In this document: in pieces, positions 8,116 through 16,314 of the stretch
Numbering within the stretch: position 1 is the stretch's first letter
How the letters are laid out: every line of letters begins with the position of its first letter
NCBI GenBank assembly: GCA_001870995.2
Contig: MLAV02000002.1
Span: 372,001-436,000 of the forward strand
Direction of reading: 5' to 3'
Source: Chitinophaga sp. CB10
Lineage (GTDB): Bacteria > Bacteroidota > Bacteroidia > Chitinophagales > Chitinophagaceae
DNA: 64,000 nucleotides
Made by a program: the position numbers and the translations under genes
The notes under the pieces: generated by a model
What the model was told of the DNA's origin: nothing
The model's input: only the letters and a program-made list of their open reading frames with translations
Database searches by the model: none

Positions 8116-8862
8116 ATGTCAGGTAAATTAAATGTTGAGAAGATCGTTCCTTATACGGAGTCAAAATTAAGCAAGAAGGAGCAGATAGCCACGATGTTCG
8201 ATGATATTGCTCATCGGTACGACTTTTTGAATCATTTTATGTCGCTCGGAATTGATATTATCTGGCGCAAAAAAGCGCTGGGCTATCTCAAGTCCCTGCA
8301 GCCTAAACAGATGCTGGACGTGGCTACCGGCACCGGCGACTTTGCGATCATGGCGGCCAAACGCCTCCAGCCTGACCATATTACCGGCATTGATATCTCC
8401 GAGGGCATGTTATCCCACGGGCGCGAAAAGATCGGGAAAGCCGGCTTAGCCGACAAGATCAGCCTGCAGCTGGGCGATAGCGAAACAATAAGTTTCCCGG
8501 ATAAAACGTTTGATGCCATAACAGTAGCCTTTGGCGTACGCAACTTTGAAAACCTGCACAAAGGCCTGACAGAAATGAATCGCGTGCTTAAGCCTGGCGG
8601 AAAATTGGTTATTCTGGAGTTTTCCAACCCCACAGTTTTCCCTATTAAGCAATTTTATAATCTGTATTTTCGTTATATAACGCCCCTGTTCGGGAAATGG
8701 ATCGCTAAAAGCCAGGCTGCCTATAGCTATCTGCCAGAATCCGTGAAAGCGTTTCCCCAGGGCGAAGAAATGTGCAACATATTAAAAAACACAGGATTCC
8801 AGGCCGTTACATGCAAAACGCTCACATTCGGCATATGTTCCATCTACGTAGCCTCGTACTGA
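8116..8862 (+). CDS. ubiE: Demethylmenaquinone methyltransferase
   Basis: A 248-residue SAM-dependent C-methyltransferase (MenG/UbiE) making menaquinone, the respiratory quinone of Bacteroidota. Motif I is LDVATGTGDFAIM (about 72-84). FDAITVAFGVRN (about 136-147) and RVLKPGGKLVILEFS (about 160-174) are the UbiE signatures. The frame is open 17 codons further upstream, but ATG 8116 (MSGKLNVEK) matches the family and lies just after the promoter box. The porT gene begins inside its last codons, so the two are translationally linked, an arrangement I recall from other Bacteroidota. Confidence 0.95.
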   Translation: MSGKLNVEKIVPYTESKLSKKEQIATMFDDIAHRYDFLNHFMSLGIDIIWRKKALGYLKSLQPKQMLDVATGTGDFAIMAAKRLQPDHITGIDISEGMLSHGREKIGKAGLADKISLQLGDSETISFPDKTFDAITVAFGVRNFENLHKGLTEMNRVLKPGGKLVILEFSNPTVFPIKQFYNLYFRYITPLFGKWIAKSQAAYSYLPESVKAFPQGEEMCNILKNTGFQAVTCKTLTFGICSIYVASY

Positions 8863-9536
8863 CGCTACTGTTCGGGCTTGCCCTGCTGCCGGCCAAGGCG
8901 CAGCAAAACCTGAACATGCTGGAACACGATGCAAAACCCTATTACTTTGGTATTACGCTGGCTACCAACCAGTCGAATTTCCGTTTATTACATTCCCAGG
9001 CTTTCCTGCAAAATGATTCCATCTCCGTGGTGGAACCCTTGAAAACAATGGGTTTCAACCTGGGGCTGCTGGCAAACGCCCGCCTGGCGGAACATTTTGA
9101 CCTGCGCCTTAACCCGCAGCTGGTATTTGCCTCCAAAAACCTTTACTACCGGGAGGCTTATCCCAAACCTACAGATACCGATAAGAAGATCGAATCCATC
9201 CTGCTGAGCTTCCCACTTCAACTGAAGTTTAAATCCGACCGTATCGGGAACATGCGCGTGTACGCAATCGGTGGAATGAAGTTTGACTATGACCTCGCGT
9301 CTAATGCGCGCGCGAAGAAAGCGGAAAACCTTATCAAAATCCGGAAGAGCGATTATGGGTATGAGGTTGGTGCAGGATTCGAGTTTTATTTCGAAAGTTT
9401 TATTTTCTCCCCAGAATTTAAAGTAAGCAACGGTATAGGAAACGTACATGTTAAAGATCCGAACCTGCGTTATTCCAATGTGATCGACAAGCTGCAATCC
9501 CATATGATCGTATTCTCCATCCACCTGGAAGGTTAA
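8835..9536 (+). CDS. porT: PorT-like outer-membrane protein (type IX secretion / gliding)
   Basis: A 233-residue exported beta-barrel protein. From ATG 8835 the N-terminus is a good signal peptide (FHLRSLVLTLLFGLALLPA then KAQ). The mature part starts with the PorT hallmark YYFGITLATNQSNFRL, followed by alternating strands and ends SHMIVFSIHLEG, a typical barrel end. Size is close to Porphyromonas PorT (about 244 residues). PorT/SprT is required for type IX secretion; its exact place in the machine is unclear. Starts at 8811 or 8772 are possible but give longer, less signal-like ends. It overlaps ubiE by 28 bases. Confidence 0.8.
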   Translation: MFHLRSLVLTLLFGLALLPAKAQQNLNMLEHDAKPYYFGITLATNQSNFRLLHSQAFLQNDSISVVEPLKTMGFNLGLLANARLAEHFDLRLNPQLVFASKNLYYREAYPKPTDTDKKIESILLSFPLQLKFKSDRIGNMRVYAIGGMKFDYDLASNARAKKAENLIKIRKSDYGYEVGAGFEFYFESFIFSPEFKVSNGIGNVHVKDPNLRYSNVIDKLQSHMIVFSIHLEG

Positions 9537-9541
9537 TTAGC

Positions 9542-9549
9542 TATATTTG
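9542..9549 (+). promoter_or_regulatory. -7 box of dihydroorotase gene, 4 bases from ATG
   Basis: TATATTTG ends 4 bases before ATG 9554, predicting a leaderless transcript. It lies in the 17-base gap after porT, so pyrC has its own start even if it is also read from ubiE. Confidence 0.6.
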
Positions 9550-9553
9550 CAAA

Positions 9554-10897
9554 ATGCAAAACTACCTCATCAGGAATATAGCCGTGGTAAATGAAGGGCG
9601 CACCACGGTACAGGATGTATGGATCAAGGATAACCGCATTGAAAAAATTGCGCCTAACATCACTATCAGCGGTAATTACAAGGAAATTAACGGAGAAGGC
9701 AAACACCTGCTGCCCGGCGTGATTGACGACCAGGTACACTTCCGCGAGCCGGGGCTCACGGAAAAAGCGACCATTTATACCGAAGCGCGGGCCGCTGTAG
9801 CCGGTGGTACCACTACCTTCATGGAAATGCCGAACACCAAACCGGCCGCCCTCACCCAGGAGCTGCTGGAAGAAAAGTATGAAATCGGCCGCCAGACTTC
9901 CCTGGCCAACTACTCCTTCTTCATGGGAGCAGCCAACGACAACGTGGAAGAGATCCTCCGCACGAACGAAAAGAAAGACCGCGTTTGCGGCGTAAAAATA
10001 TTCATGGGTTCCTCTACCGGCAACATGCTGGTGGATAACTACCTCACCCTCGACACCGTATTTTCCAACAGCGAACTCCTGATCGCCACCCACTGTGAAG
10101 ATGAGAAAATCATCCGCCACAATATGGAAGTTTTCAAACAGGAAAAAGGCGATGCGCTCACCGCGGCGGACCATCCGCTGATCCGCAATGTGGAAGCCTG
10201 CTTTGAATCCTCCCTGGTGGCCATCCAGTTTGCGCAGAAGCATAACGCCCGCCTGCACATCCTGCATATCTCCACAGCGAAGGAGCTGCAACTCTTCGGC
10301 AACATGCTGCCGCTGGCTGAAAAGCGCATCACCGCTGAGGTTTGCGTGCATCACCTCCACTTCACTGCGGACGATTATGCCCAATACGGCAACCTGATCA
10401 AATGCAACCCGGCCATCAAATCCCCGGAGAACAGGGACGGCCTGTGGGAAGCCCTGCTGGACGACCGGCTGGACATCATTGCCACCGACCATGCGCCCCA
10501 TACCTGGGCAGAGAAGCAGCAGCCATACCTGCAGGCTCCTTCCGGCGTGCCGCTGGTACAACACAGCCTGCTCCTGATGCTGGAATATGTAAAGCAGGGT
10601 AAGATTTCCATCGAAAAAGTGGTGGAAAAAATGAGCCATGCGCCGGCGGTATGCTTCCAGATTAAAGACAGGGGCTACCTCCGCGAAGGTTACTTTGCCG
10701 ACTGCGTAATTGTGGATATGAACGCCGGCAGCCAGGTTACCAAAGAGAACATCTATTACAAATGCGGCTGGAGCCCGTTTGAAGGCCATACCTTCCCGGC
10801 AGCCGTGACCCATACCTTCGTAAGCGGGCACCTCGCTTATGAAAACGGTAAGTTTGACGAATCCGTAAAAGGTCAGCGCCTGCTGTTTAACCGCTAA
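9554..10897 (+). CDS. pyrC: Dihydroorotase
   Basis: A 447-residue zinc amidohydrolase that closes carbamoyl aspartate to dihydroorotate in pyrimidine synthesis. Motifs: GVIDDQVHFREPG (about 55-67), GGTTTFMEMPNT (about 83-94), GVKIFMGSSTGNM (carboxylated Lys expected here), HILHIST (about 235), and the catalytic ATDHAPHTWAEK (about 313-324). The first metal-binding motif reads Q60-V-H62 rather than the usual H-x-H, a variant I recall from other Bacteroidota dihydroorotases. It is followed by a terminator. Confidence 0.95.
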   Translation: MQNYLIRNIAVVNEGRTTVQDVWIKDNRIEKIAPNITISGNYKEINGEGKHLLPGVIDDQVHFREPGLTEKATIYTEARAAVAGGTTTFMEMPNTKPAALTQELLEEKYEIGRQTSLANYSFFMGAANDNVEEILRTNEKKDRVCGVKIFMGSSTGNMLVDNYLTLDTVFSNSELLIATHCEDEKIIRHNMEVFKQEKGDALTAADHPLIRNVEACFESSLVAIQFAQKHNARLHILHISTAKELQLFGNMLPLAEKRITAEVCVHHLHFTADDYAQYGNLIKCNPAIKSPENRDGLWEALLDDRLDIIATDHAPHTWAEKQQPYLQAPSGVPLVQHSLLLMLEYVKQGKISIEKVVEKMSHAPAVCFQIKDRGYLREGYFADCVIVDMNAGSQVTKENIYYKCGWSPFEGHTFPAAVTHTFVSGHLAYENGKFDESVKGQRLLFNR

Positions 10898-10922
10898 AAA
10901 GGCGTATTGACAACGATTTCAG

Positions 10923-10958
10923 GGCTGGGGGAAGATCTATTCCCGCCAGCCTTTTTCT
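10923..10958 (+). terminator. Terminator after pyrC
   Basis: An imperfect stem, GGCTGGGGGAA against TTCCCGCCAGCC, ends at 10951 and is followed by T5-C-T6. It is 25 bases after the pyrC stop. Confidence 0.85.
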
Positions 10959-11053
10959 TTTTTGTACCGGGGAGATGCCGGGCTATCTTATGGAATATCG
11001 TCATCTTTGCATCCTAACAGGGGTATATGTATATTCACTAAAAAAAGGGCTGC

Positions 11054-12382
11054 ATGCAACTGGACAAAACTTCCTATTACGACCTTAGTATTTTCAACCG
11101 GGATGAAGAATATTCCCTTTTCGGGCGGCTGGATTTCACCATTACCGCCGGCGGAAGGGAATACCTGCGTCAACTGTTTACCAAACCGCTGCAGGATATC
11201 AAATCTATTCAACAACGCCAGGAAGCGCTTAAATACATTATCAGCCTACAGGGGCAATGGCCTTCCGTGATCACCAACGGCACCATCGTGGTGGTGGAAA
11301 ACTACCTGGAAGCGCAGATAGAACCGATCACCAACACGGAAGGGCTGGGCTTATATTTACAGACCGCGCTGCATAAAACCGTGTACGCGCCGGATTACAA
11401 GCATATCAAATTTGCATTTACGGAAGTGCTGAACCTGATCAGGGGGTTTAACGAATTTGTGCGGGTTTTTAATTCTGACAAAGCGCCGCAGGTGCTGAAA
11501 GTGTTGCTGGACCGGGCAGAGCGCCTCCTTAACCAGCCGGACTTTGCTACTATTCTGCGCGCGGATGAGGAAGGCAAGATCAATGCCGCCAACATCCTCC
11601 GGTTTGACAGCTATATGCGCCGGCGCAACCGCAAGATACTGCAGGAGCTGATCAGCCTCTATCACCAGCTGGATGCCTTTTATGCGATGGCGAAGGCCGT
11701 CAACCACCACCACCTGCATTTCCCTGAACTGCTGGATCATTCCTACCCGGTGATCAAGGCGAAGCAGCTCTACCATGTGATCCTCGATAAGCCGGTGGCC
11801 TATGATATGGAGCTGAACCAGGCGACCAACTTCATGTTCCTCACGGGGGCCAACATGGCGGGTAAAACTACGTTTATCCGTGCCGTTGGTATCGCCGTAT
11901 TCCTGGCGCACATCGGGATGGGCGTGCCGGCGCAGCATATGGAACTGAGCTTTTTCCACGGTATTTTCAGCAACATCCAGGTGCAGGATAATATTTTCAA
12001 GGGCGAAAGTTATTTCTACAATGAAGTACAACGAATCAAAAACACCATCATACAGATCAATAACGGCAAAAACTGGCTGGTACTGATTGATGAAATGTTT
12101 AAGGGCACTAACGTGGAAGATGCGCGCAACTGTTCGCTGGCCGTAATCCGCGGGCTGCTGAAGAGCAGCAACTGCCTGTTTATCCTGTCCACCCACCTGT
12201 ATGAAGTGGCGGAGGAGTTAAAGAATGAATCCAAAATCCAGTTCAAATATTTTGAGTCGCAGGTGATTGAAGACGATTTGCATTTCACTTATTTACTGCG
12301 GGATGGTATCGCCAAAGAAAAGATAGGATACCTTATTTTAAGAAGAGAAAAAGTTTTGGATTTACTTGATCAGATTAAGTAG
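11054..12382 (+). CDS. MutS-like ATPase without mismatch-recognition domain
   Basis: A 442-residue protein with only the MutS core and ATPase. The first 230 residues are helical and resemble the MutS lever/core domain; there is no domain I Phe-x-Glu mismatch wedge and no domain II. The ATPase has Walker A GANMAGKTT (about 268-276), Walker B LVLIDEMFKGTN (about 343-354) and the switch STHLYEV. The P-loop differs from the usual GPNMGGKS. Such short MutS relatives occur in Bacteroidota, often as annotated MutS; a role in mismatch repair is not supported, and recombination or membrane-associated roles have been suggested for relatives. A terminator follows directly. Confidence 0.85.
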   Translation: MQLDKTSYYDLSIFNRDEEYSLFGRLDFTITAGGREYLRQLFTKPLQDIKSIQQRQEALKYIISLQGQWPSVITNGTIVVVENYLEAQIEPITNTEGLGLYLQTALHKTVYAPDYKHIKFAFTEVLNLIRGFNEFVRVFNSDKAPQVLKVLLDRAERLLNQPDFATILRADEEGKINAANILRFDSYMRRRNRKILQELISLYHQLDAFYAMAKAVNHHHLHFPELLDHSYPVIKAKQLYHVILDKPVAYDMELNQATNFMFLTGANMAGKTTFIRAVGIAVFLAHIGMGVPAQHMELSFFHGIFSNIQVQDNIFKGESYFYNEVQRIKNTIIQINNGKNWLVLIDEMFKGTNVEDARNCSLAVIRGLLKSSNCLFILSTHLYEVAEELKNESKIQFKYFESQVIEDDLHFTYLLRDGIAKEKIGYLILRREKVLDLLDQIK

Positions 12383-12398
12383 ATTTACAAAAGATACG

Positions 12399-12445
12399 GC
12401 CGCCACTCATTTCCTGCTGCAAGCAGCGTGAGTGGCGGCTTTTTT
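12399..12445 (+). terminator. Terminator between mutS-like gene and the YifB/ComM gene
   Basis: A perfect 11-bp stem GCCGCCACTCA (12399-12409) pairs with 12429-12439; an inner GCTGC-AA-GCAGC hairpin fills the loop, and T6 follows. The next gene must have its own promoter within about 20 bases, or be read through. Confidence 0.92.
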
Positions 12446-12466
12446 GTTAACCTCCATTGCATCCAT

Positions 12467-14005
12467 ATGATTGTTAAAACCTATGGCAGCGCCATCCAGG
12501 GCGTGCAGGCCATTACTATTACCATTGAGGTAAACGTTTCGCCACGGGGCGCTAAATTCTACATCGTTGGTTTACCGGATAATGCCGTCAAAGAAAGCGA
12601 ACAACGCATCATTTCCACCTTGCAGCATATCGGCAGGAAGATGCCCCGTACCCGTACTGTCGTGAACCTCGCGCCGGCGGCTATACGAAAAGCGGGCGCG
12701 GCTTACGACCTACCTATTGCCATCGGCATTTTAGGGGCCAGCGCCGAAATACCGACGGAGGCTTTCGCTTCGCATGTGATGATGGGCGAGCTTTCGCTGG
12801 ACGGGACTTTGCTGCCGGTACGCGGCGCGTTGTCCATGGCTATCAAAGCGCGCGCGGAAGGCTTCAGGGCCATCATACTGCCCTGGAAGAATGCGCCGGA
12901 AGCGGCGCTGGTAGAGGATATTGCCGTTTACGGCGCTACGGATATCAATGCGGTTATCCGGCACCTGGAAGGCGTGGAACCTTTGCCGGCAGCTACTTCC
13001 GGAACCGGCGTGAATATGTTGCAGCAGCCGGCCGCTTATGATTTTGATTTCAGCGAAGTGAAGGGGCAGCGGCATATCAAGCGGGCGTTGGAAATAGCGG
13101 CGGCGGGCGGGCACAATGCGATATTGATCGGCCCGCCGGGCGCGGGAAAAACCATGCTGGCGAAGCGGTTCCCGTCTATACTGCCTCCCCTCCTGCTGGA
13201 CGAAGCGCTGGAAACTACGATGATTTATTCCGTAGCGGGGAAGACGGCGGAAAAAACCGCCCTGATTGTACAACGGCCGTTCCGCGCGCCGCATCACGGG
13301 ATCAGCGACGTAGCGCTGGTGGGCGGCGGCAGTACGATTCAGCCGGGGGAGATTTCCCTGGCGCATAACGGCGTATTATTCCTCGATGAACTGCCTGAAT
13401 TCAGGCGCTCTGTGCTGGAAGTATTGCGGCAGCCGATGGAAGAGGGCAGCGTGACCATTGCCAGGGCGCGGCAGGCCGTCACCTTCCCTGCTAACTTCAT
13501 GCTGCTGGCGTCGATGAATCCATGCCCTTGCGGGTACTTTAACCATCCGGAAAAGAAATGCAGCTGCGCGCCGGGCATGGTGTACAAATATTTGAATAAG
13601 ATATCCGGGCCGTTGATGGACCGCATAGACCTGCACGTGGAAGTGACGCCGGTAACGTATTCGGCCCTGAGCGATCAAACCGTAGCGGAAAGCAGCCAAA
13701 TGATACGGCAACGGGTTATCGCAGCCAGGGCGATACAAAAAGAGCGGTTCGGCGATGCGTATATCAACTGCAATGCCCGGATGACGGCGAAGATGATGCA
13801 CCGGCATTGCCAGACGGATGCGGAAAGCCAGCAGTTGCTGCGCAGCGCCATGAAGCGGTTGCAATTATCCGCGCGGGCATATGACCGGATCATGAAAGTG
13901 AGCCGTACGATTGCGGATCTGGATAGCAGCGCGCAGATTAATGCGCGGCATATGGCGGAGGCGATCCAGTACAGGAGCCTGGACCGGCAGACGTGGGGCG
14001 GTTAG
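12467..14005 (+). CDS. comM: YifB/ComM family Mg-chelatase-like AAA+ ATPase
   Basis: A 512-residue ATPase. An N-terminal Lon-like domain (about 1-165, with EVNVSPRGAKFYIVGLPDNA) is followed by a Mg-chelatase AAA+ domain: Walker A GPPGAGKTML (about 222-231), Walker B VLFLDELPEF (about 303-312), LLASMNPCPCGY with the conserved Cys pair, and the RIDLHVEV sensor region. ComM in Vibrio is a branch-migration helicase used in natural transformation; in most bacteria the role is unknown. ATG 12467 (MIVKTYGSAIQG) is the family start; an upstream GTG at 12428 lies inside the terminator hairpin and is unlikely. Confidence 0.93.
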   Translation: MIVKTYGSAIQGVQAITITIEVNVSPRGAKFYIVGLPDNAVKESEQRIISTLQHIGRKMPRTRTVVNLAPAAIRKAGAAYDLPIAIGILGASAEIPTEAFASHVMMGELSLDGTLLPVRGALSMAIKARAEGFRAIILPWKNAPEAALVEDIAVYGATDINAVIRHLEGVEPLPAATSGTGVNMLQQPAAYDFDFSEVKGQRHIKRALEIAAAGGHNAILIGPPGAGKTMLAKRFPSILPPLLLDEALETTMIYSVAGKTAEKTALIVQRPFRAPHHGISDVALVGGGSTIQPGEISLAHNGVLFLDELPEFRRSVLEVLRQPMEEGSVTIARARQAVTFPANFMLLASMNPCPCGYFNHPEKKCSCAPGMVYKYLNKISGPLMDRIDLHVEVTPVTYSALSDQTVAESSQMIRQRVIAARAIQKERFGDAYINCNARMTAKMMHRHCQTDAESQQLLRSAMKRLQLSARAYDRIMKVSRTIADLDSSAQINARHMAEAIQYRSLDRQTWGG

Positions 14006-14044
14006 GCCGCCGGGTGAGCGTTTCCTCCCGGTTGTCCATGCCTG

Positions 14045-16174
14045 TCAGGCGACGGACTCCGTCTTCCTGTATTCCTCGCTCAGCTTTTTCTGCACTTCGG
14101 GCGGCACGGGCGCATATTCCGCGAAGGTGGAACGCAGCTTGGCCTTTCCCTGGGTAACATTGCGCAGGGCGGCGAACAGTTTGTCCAGCTCGGCCTGTGG
14201 CGTGCGGGCTTTGATCACCTGGTAGCCGTTGAGCGTATCCATACCTGTTATGATACTGCGGCGGCTTTGGAGTTCGCTCATCACGTCGCCCATCATGAAA
14301 TCAGGCGCGGTGGCTTCCAGGTCGAACACGGGTTCCAGCAGCTGTGGCGCCGCCTGGTGGAAAGCTTCTCTGAATGCCATCATGCCGGCTATTTTGAAGG
14401 AGATATCATTACTGTCTACCGGGTGCATTTTGCCATCGTATATACTTACCCGTATATCCCGTACATACGAGCCCGTGAGGGGGCCTTCCTGCATTTTTTC
14501 CATAATGCCTTTGAGGATGGAGGGCAGGAAGCGCGCGTCAATAGCGCCGCCTACGATGCAGTTGTTGAATACCAGTTTGCCTCCCCAGGAGAGCGGGATT
14601 TCTTCCGTTTCGCGCACGGGGAAGTCTTTCAGCGGGGGCATGCCTTCGTACCAGGGTTCTATTTTCATATAAACCTCTCCGAACTGGCCTGCGCCGCCGG
14701 ATTGTTTTTTATGCCGGTAAGACGCCATTGCCGGTTTCTGGATGGTTTCCCGGTAAGGGATTTTGGCCGGCAGGAAATCGACCGGCATTTTATAAATGTT
14801 TTCCAGCCGCCATTTGGTTACCAGGAGGTGGAGGTCGCCCTGGCCATGGAGGATCACCTGTTTCAGTTCGCGGTTGAACTCTACTTCGAGGGTGGGGTCT
14901 TCCATGTGAATTTCCGCCAGCACTTCGCTGAGCTTTTCATCGTCCGCCTTGTTTTTCGCTTCAATGGCTACACGCACTTTGGGCGGCGGGAAGTCGATAG
15001 GTGCAATTTGACCGGAGAAGTTCCTGTCGCAAAGGGTATGGTTAGTCAGGGTATTTTTCAGTTTCAGGGTGCAGCCGATGTCGCCGGCGCGGAGTTTATC
15101 CACGTTATTGCGGTTTTTACCGTCCGCGATGAAAAGCTGGCTGATCCTTTCCGTAGTATTCCCTTTTTCGTTGATCAGCTCCATGCCGGGCTTTACTTCA
15201 CCGGACATGACTTTGAAGAAGGTGAGCCGGCCTACATGCGGCTCCTGCAGGGTTTTGAACACGAACAGGCATGCGGGGCCGGCGGGGTCGCAGGGCACGG
15301 CAGCGCCATCTTCCGTTGTTTCCGGCGGCATATCGATGGCGGAAGGGGCTACATTATCGATGAAGCCCATGAGTCGCCCGCTGCCCATATCATTTTTGGC
15401 GGAGAGGCAGAAAACGGGGAATACCTGGTGTTTGAGCATGCCTATTTTGAGTCCTTCGCGGAGTTCATCTTCGTCGAGGCTGCCTTTTTCAAAGTATTGT
15501 TCCATGAGGGAGTCATCGTTTTCGGCGGCTTTTTCAACGAGTTCGTTATGGAGTTTGTTGGCTTGTTCGAGTTCGCTGTCGGGGATGGGGAGCTTTTCGG
15601 GTTTTCCACCGTTTGGGGGGAAACGGTACATGGTCATTTTGAGGAGATCGATGATGGCGTTGAATCCGGGGCCCTGGTTCACCGGGTATTGCATGATGGT
15701 GACTGCGTTTCCCAGGGTTTCCCTGGCCTCCTCCAGGGTTTTGGTGAAATTGGCTTGCTCAGTATCTAACTGATTGACTGCCAATATGGTGGGTTTTCGG
15801 TATTTATCCACATAGTCCCATATGAGTTCGGTGCCTATTTCCACTCCGTACTGGGCGTTGAGCAATAATACCGCAGTATCGCAAACGCGTATGGAGGCTA
15901 TGACTTCTCCGATAAAGTCTTCCAGGCCGGGGGTATCGATCACGTTGATCTTATAATCCCGCCATTCCGTGTGCATGGAGGTGGCGTAAACGGAGTTACC
16001 ACGTTCGTATTCGATTTCGTGGTAATCAGAAACCGTATTCTTTTCCTCTACCGTACCGCGTTTGCTGATAATGCCGGCTTCGAACAGCATTGTTTCGGAA
16101 AGGGTGGTTTTTCCACTCTTGGCAGCGCCCAACAGTACGATGTTTTTGACGTGTTTTTCATCATACGTTTTCAT
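14045..16174 (-). CDS. EF-G-like translational GTPase
   Basis: A 709-residue paralogue of elongation factor G. G1 is GAAKSGKTT (16-24), G3 DTPGLEDF (80-87), G4 NQLD (about 134-137). Domains II-V follow, including the domain IV region with YMKIEPW and domain V GYQVIKARTPQAELDKL. In G3 the catalytic His of EF-G is Leu84, and G4 has Gln instead of Lys, so GTP hydrolysis may be slow or differently controlled. Family members are annotated EF-G or EF-G-like, and some act in ribosome recycling or have tetracycline-resistance-like folds. It faces the ComM gene tail to tail and is divergent from the ABC exporter. Confidence 0.9.
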   Translation of the reverse strand: MKTYDEKHVKNIVLLGAAKSGKTTLSETMLFEAGIISKRGTVEEKNTVSDYHEIEYERGNSVYATSMHTEWRDYKINVIDTPGLEDFIGEVIASIRVCDTAVLLLNAQYGVEIGTELIWDYVDKYRKPTILAVNQLDTEQANFTKTLEEARETLGNAVTIMQYPVNQGPGFNAIIDLLKMTMYRFPPNGGKPEKLPIPDSELEQANKLHNELVEKAAENDDSLMEQYFEKGSLDEDELREGLKIGMLKHQVFPVFCLSAKNDMGSGRLMGFIDNVAPSAIDMPPETTEDGAAVPCDPAGPACLFVFKTLQEPHVGRLTFFKVMSGEVKPGMELINEKGNTTERISQLFIADGKNRNNVDKLRAGDIGCTLKLKNTLTNHTLCDRNFSGQIAPIDFPPPKVRVAIEAKNKADDEKLSEVLAEIHMEDPTLEVEFNRELKQVILHGQGDLHLLVTKWRLENIYKMPVDFLPAKIPYRETIQKPAMASYRHKKQSGGAGQFGEVYMKIEPWYEGMPPLKDFPVRETEEIPLSWGGKLVFNNCIVGGAIDARFLPSILKGIMEKMQEGPLTGSYVRDIRVSIYDGKMHPVDSNDISFKIAGMMAFREAFHQAAPQLLEPVFDLEATAPDFMMGDVMSELQSRRSIITGMDTLNGYQVIKARTPQAELDKLFAALRNVTQGKAKLRSTFAEYAPVPPEVQKKLSEEYRKTESVA

Positions 16175-16262
16175 ATGTGGAGATTTATGAGCTTATAAAG
16201 AACTTCTATATTAAGTTAGTCATTTTTGGGCAATGCCGGGAGTACAATGTTATAACATGTAG

Positions 16263-16270
16263 TACCTTTG
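16263..16270 (+). promoter_or_regulatory. -7 box upstream of the ABC exporter gene
   Basis: TACCTTTG matches TAnnTTTG, giving a leader of about 40 bases to ATG 16315. No -33 TTG is clear. Confidence 0.45.
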
Positions 16271-16314
16271 AACCTTTGAAAGTTTCCTCAATAAATGATA
16301 CAGAAAACAGGATT

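Noticed and set aside
9533..10831. 432-codon minus-strand open frame over dihydroorotase
   Set aside because: Antisense shadow of a clear enzyme gene; no recognisable motif.
12428..12466. Upstream GTG start for the YifB/ComM gene
   Set aside because: It lies in the right arm of the preceding terminator hairpin, and the family start is the ATG at 12467.
14267..15769. 500-codon plus-strand open frame over the EF-G-like gene
   Set aside because: Antisense shadow: Phe/His/Val-rich composition, no domain, and the minus-strand GTPase explains the whole region.
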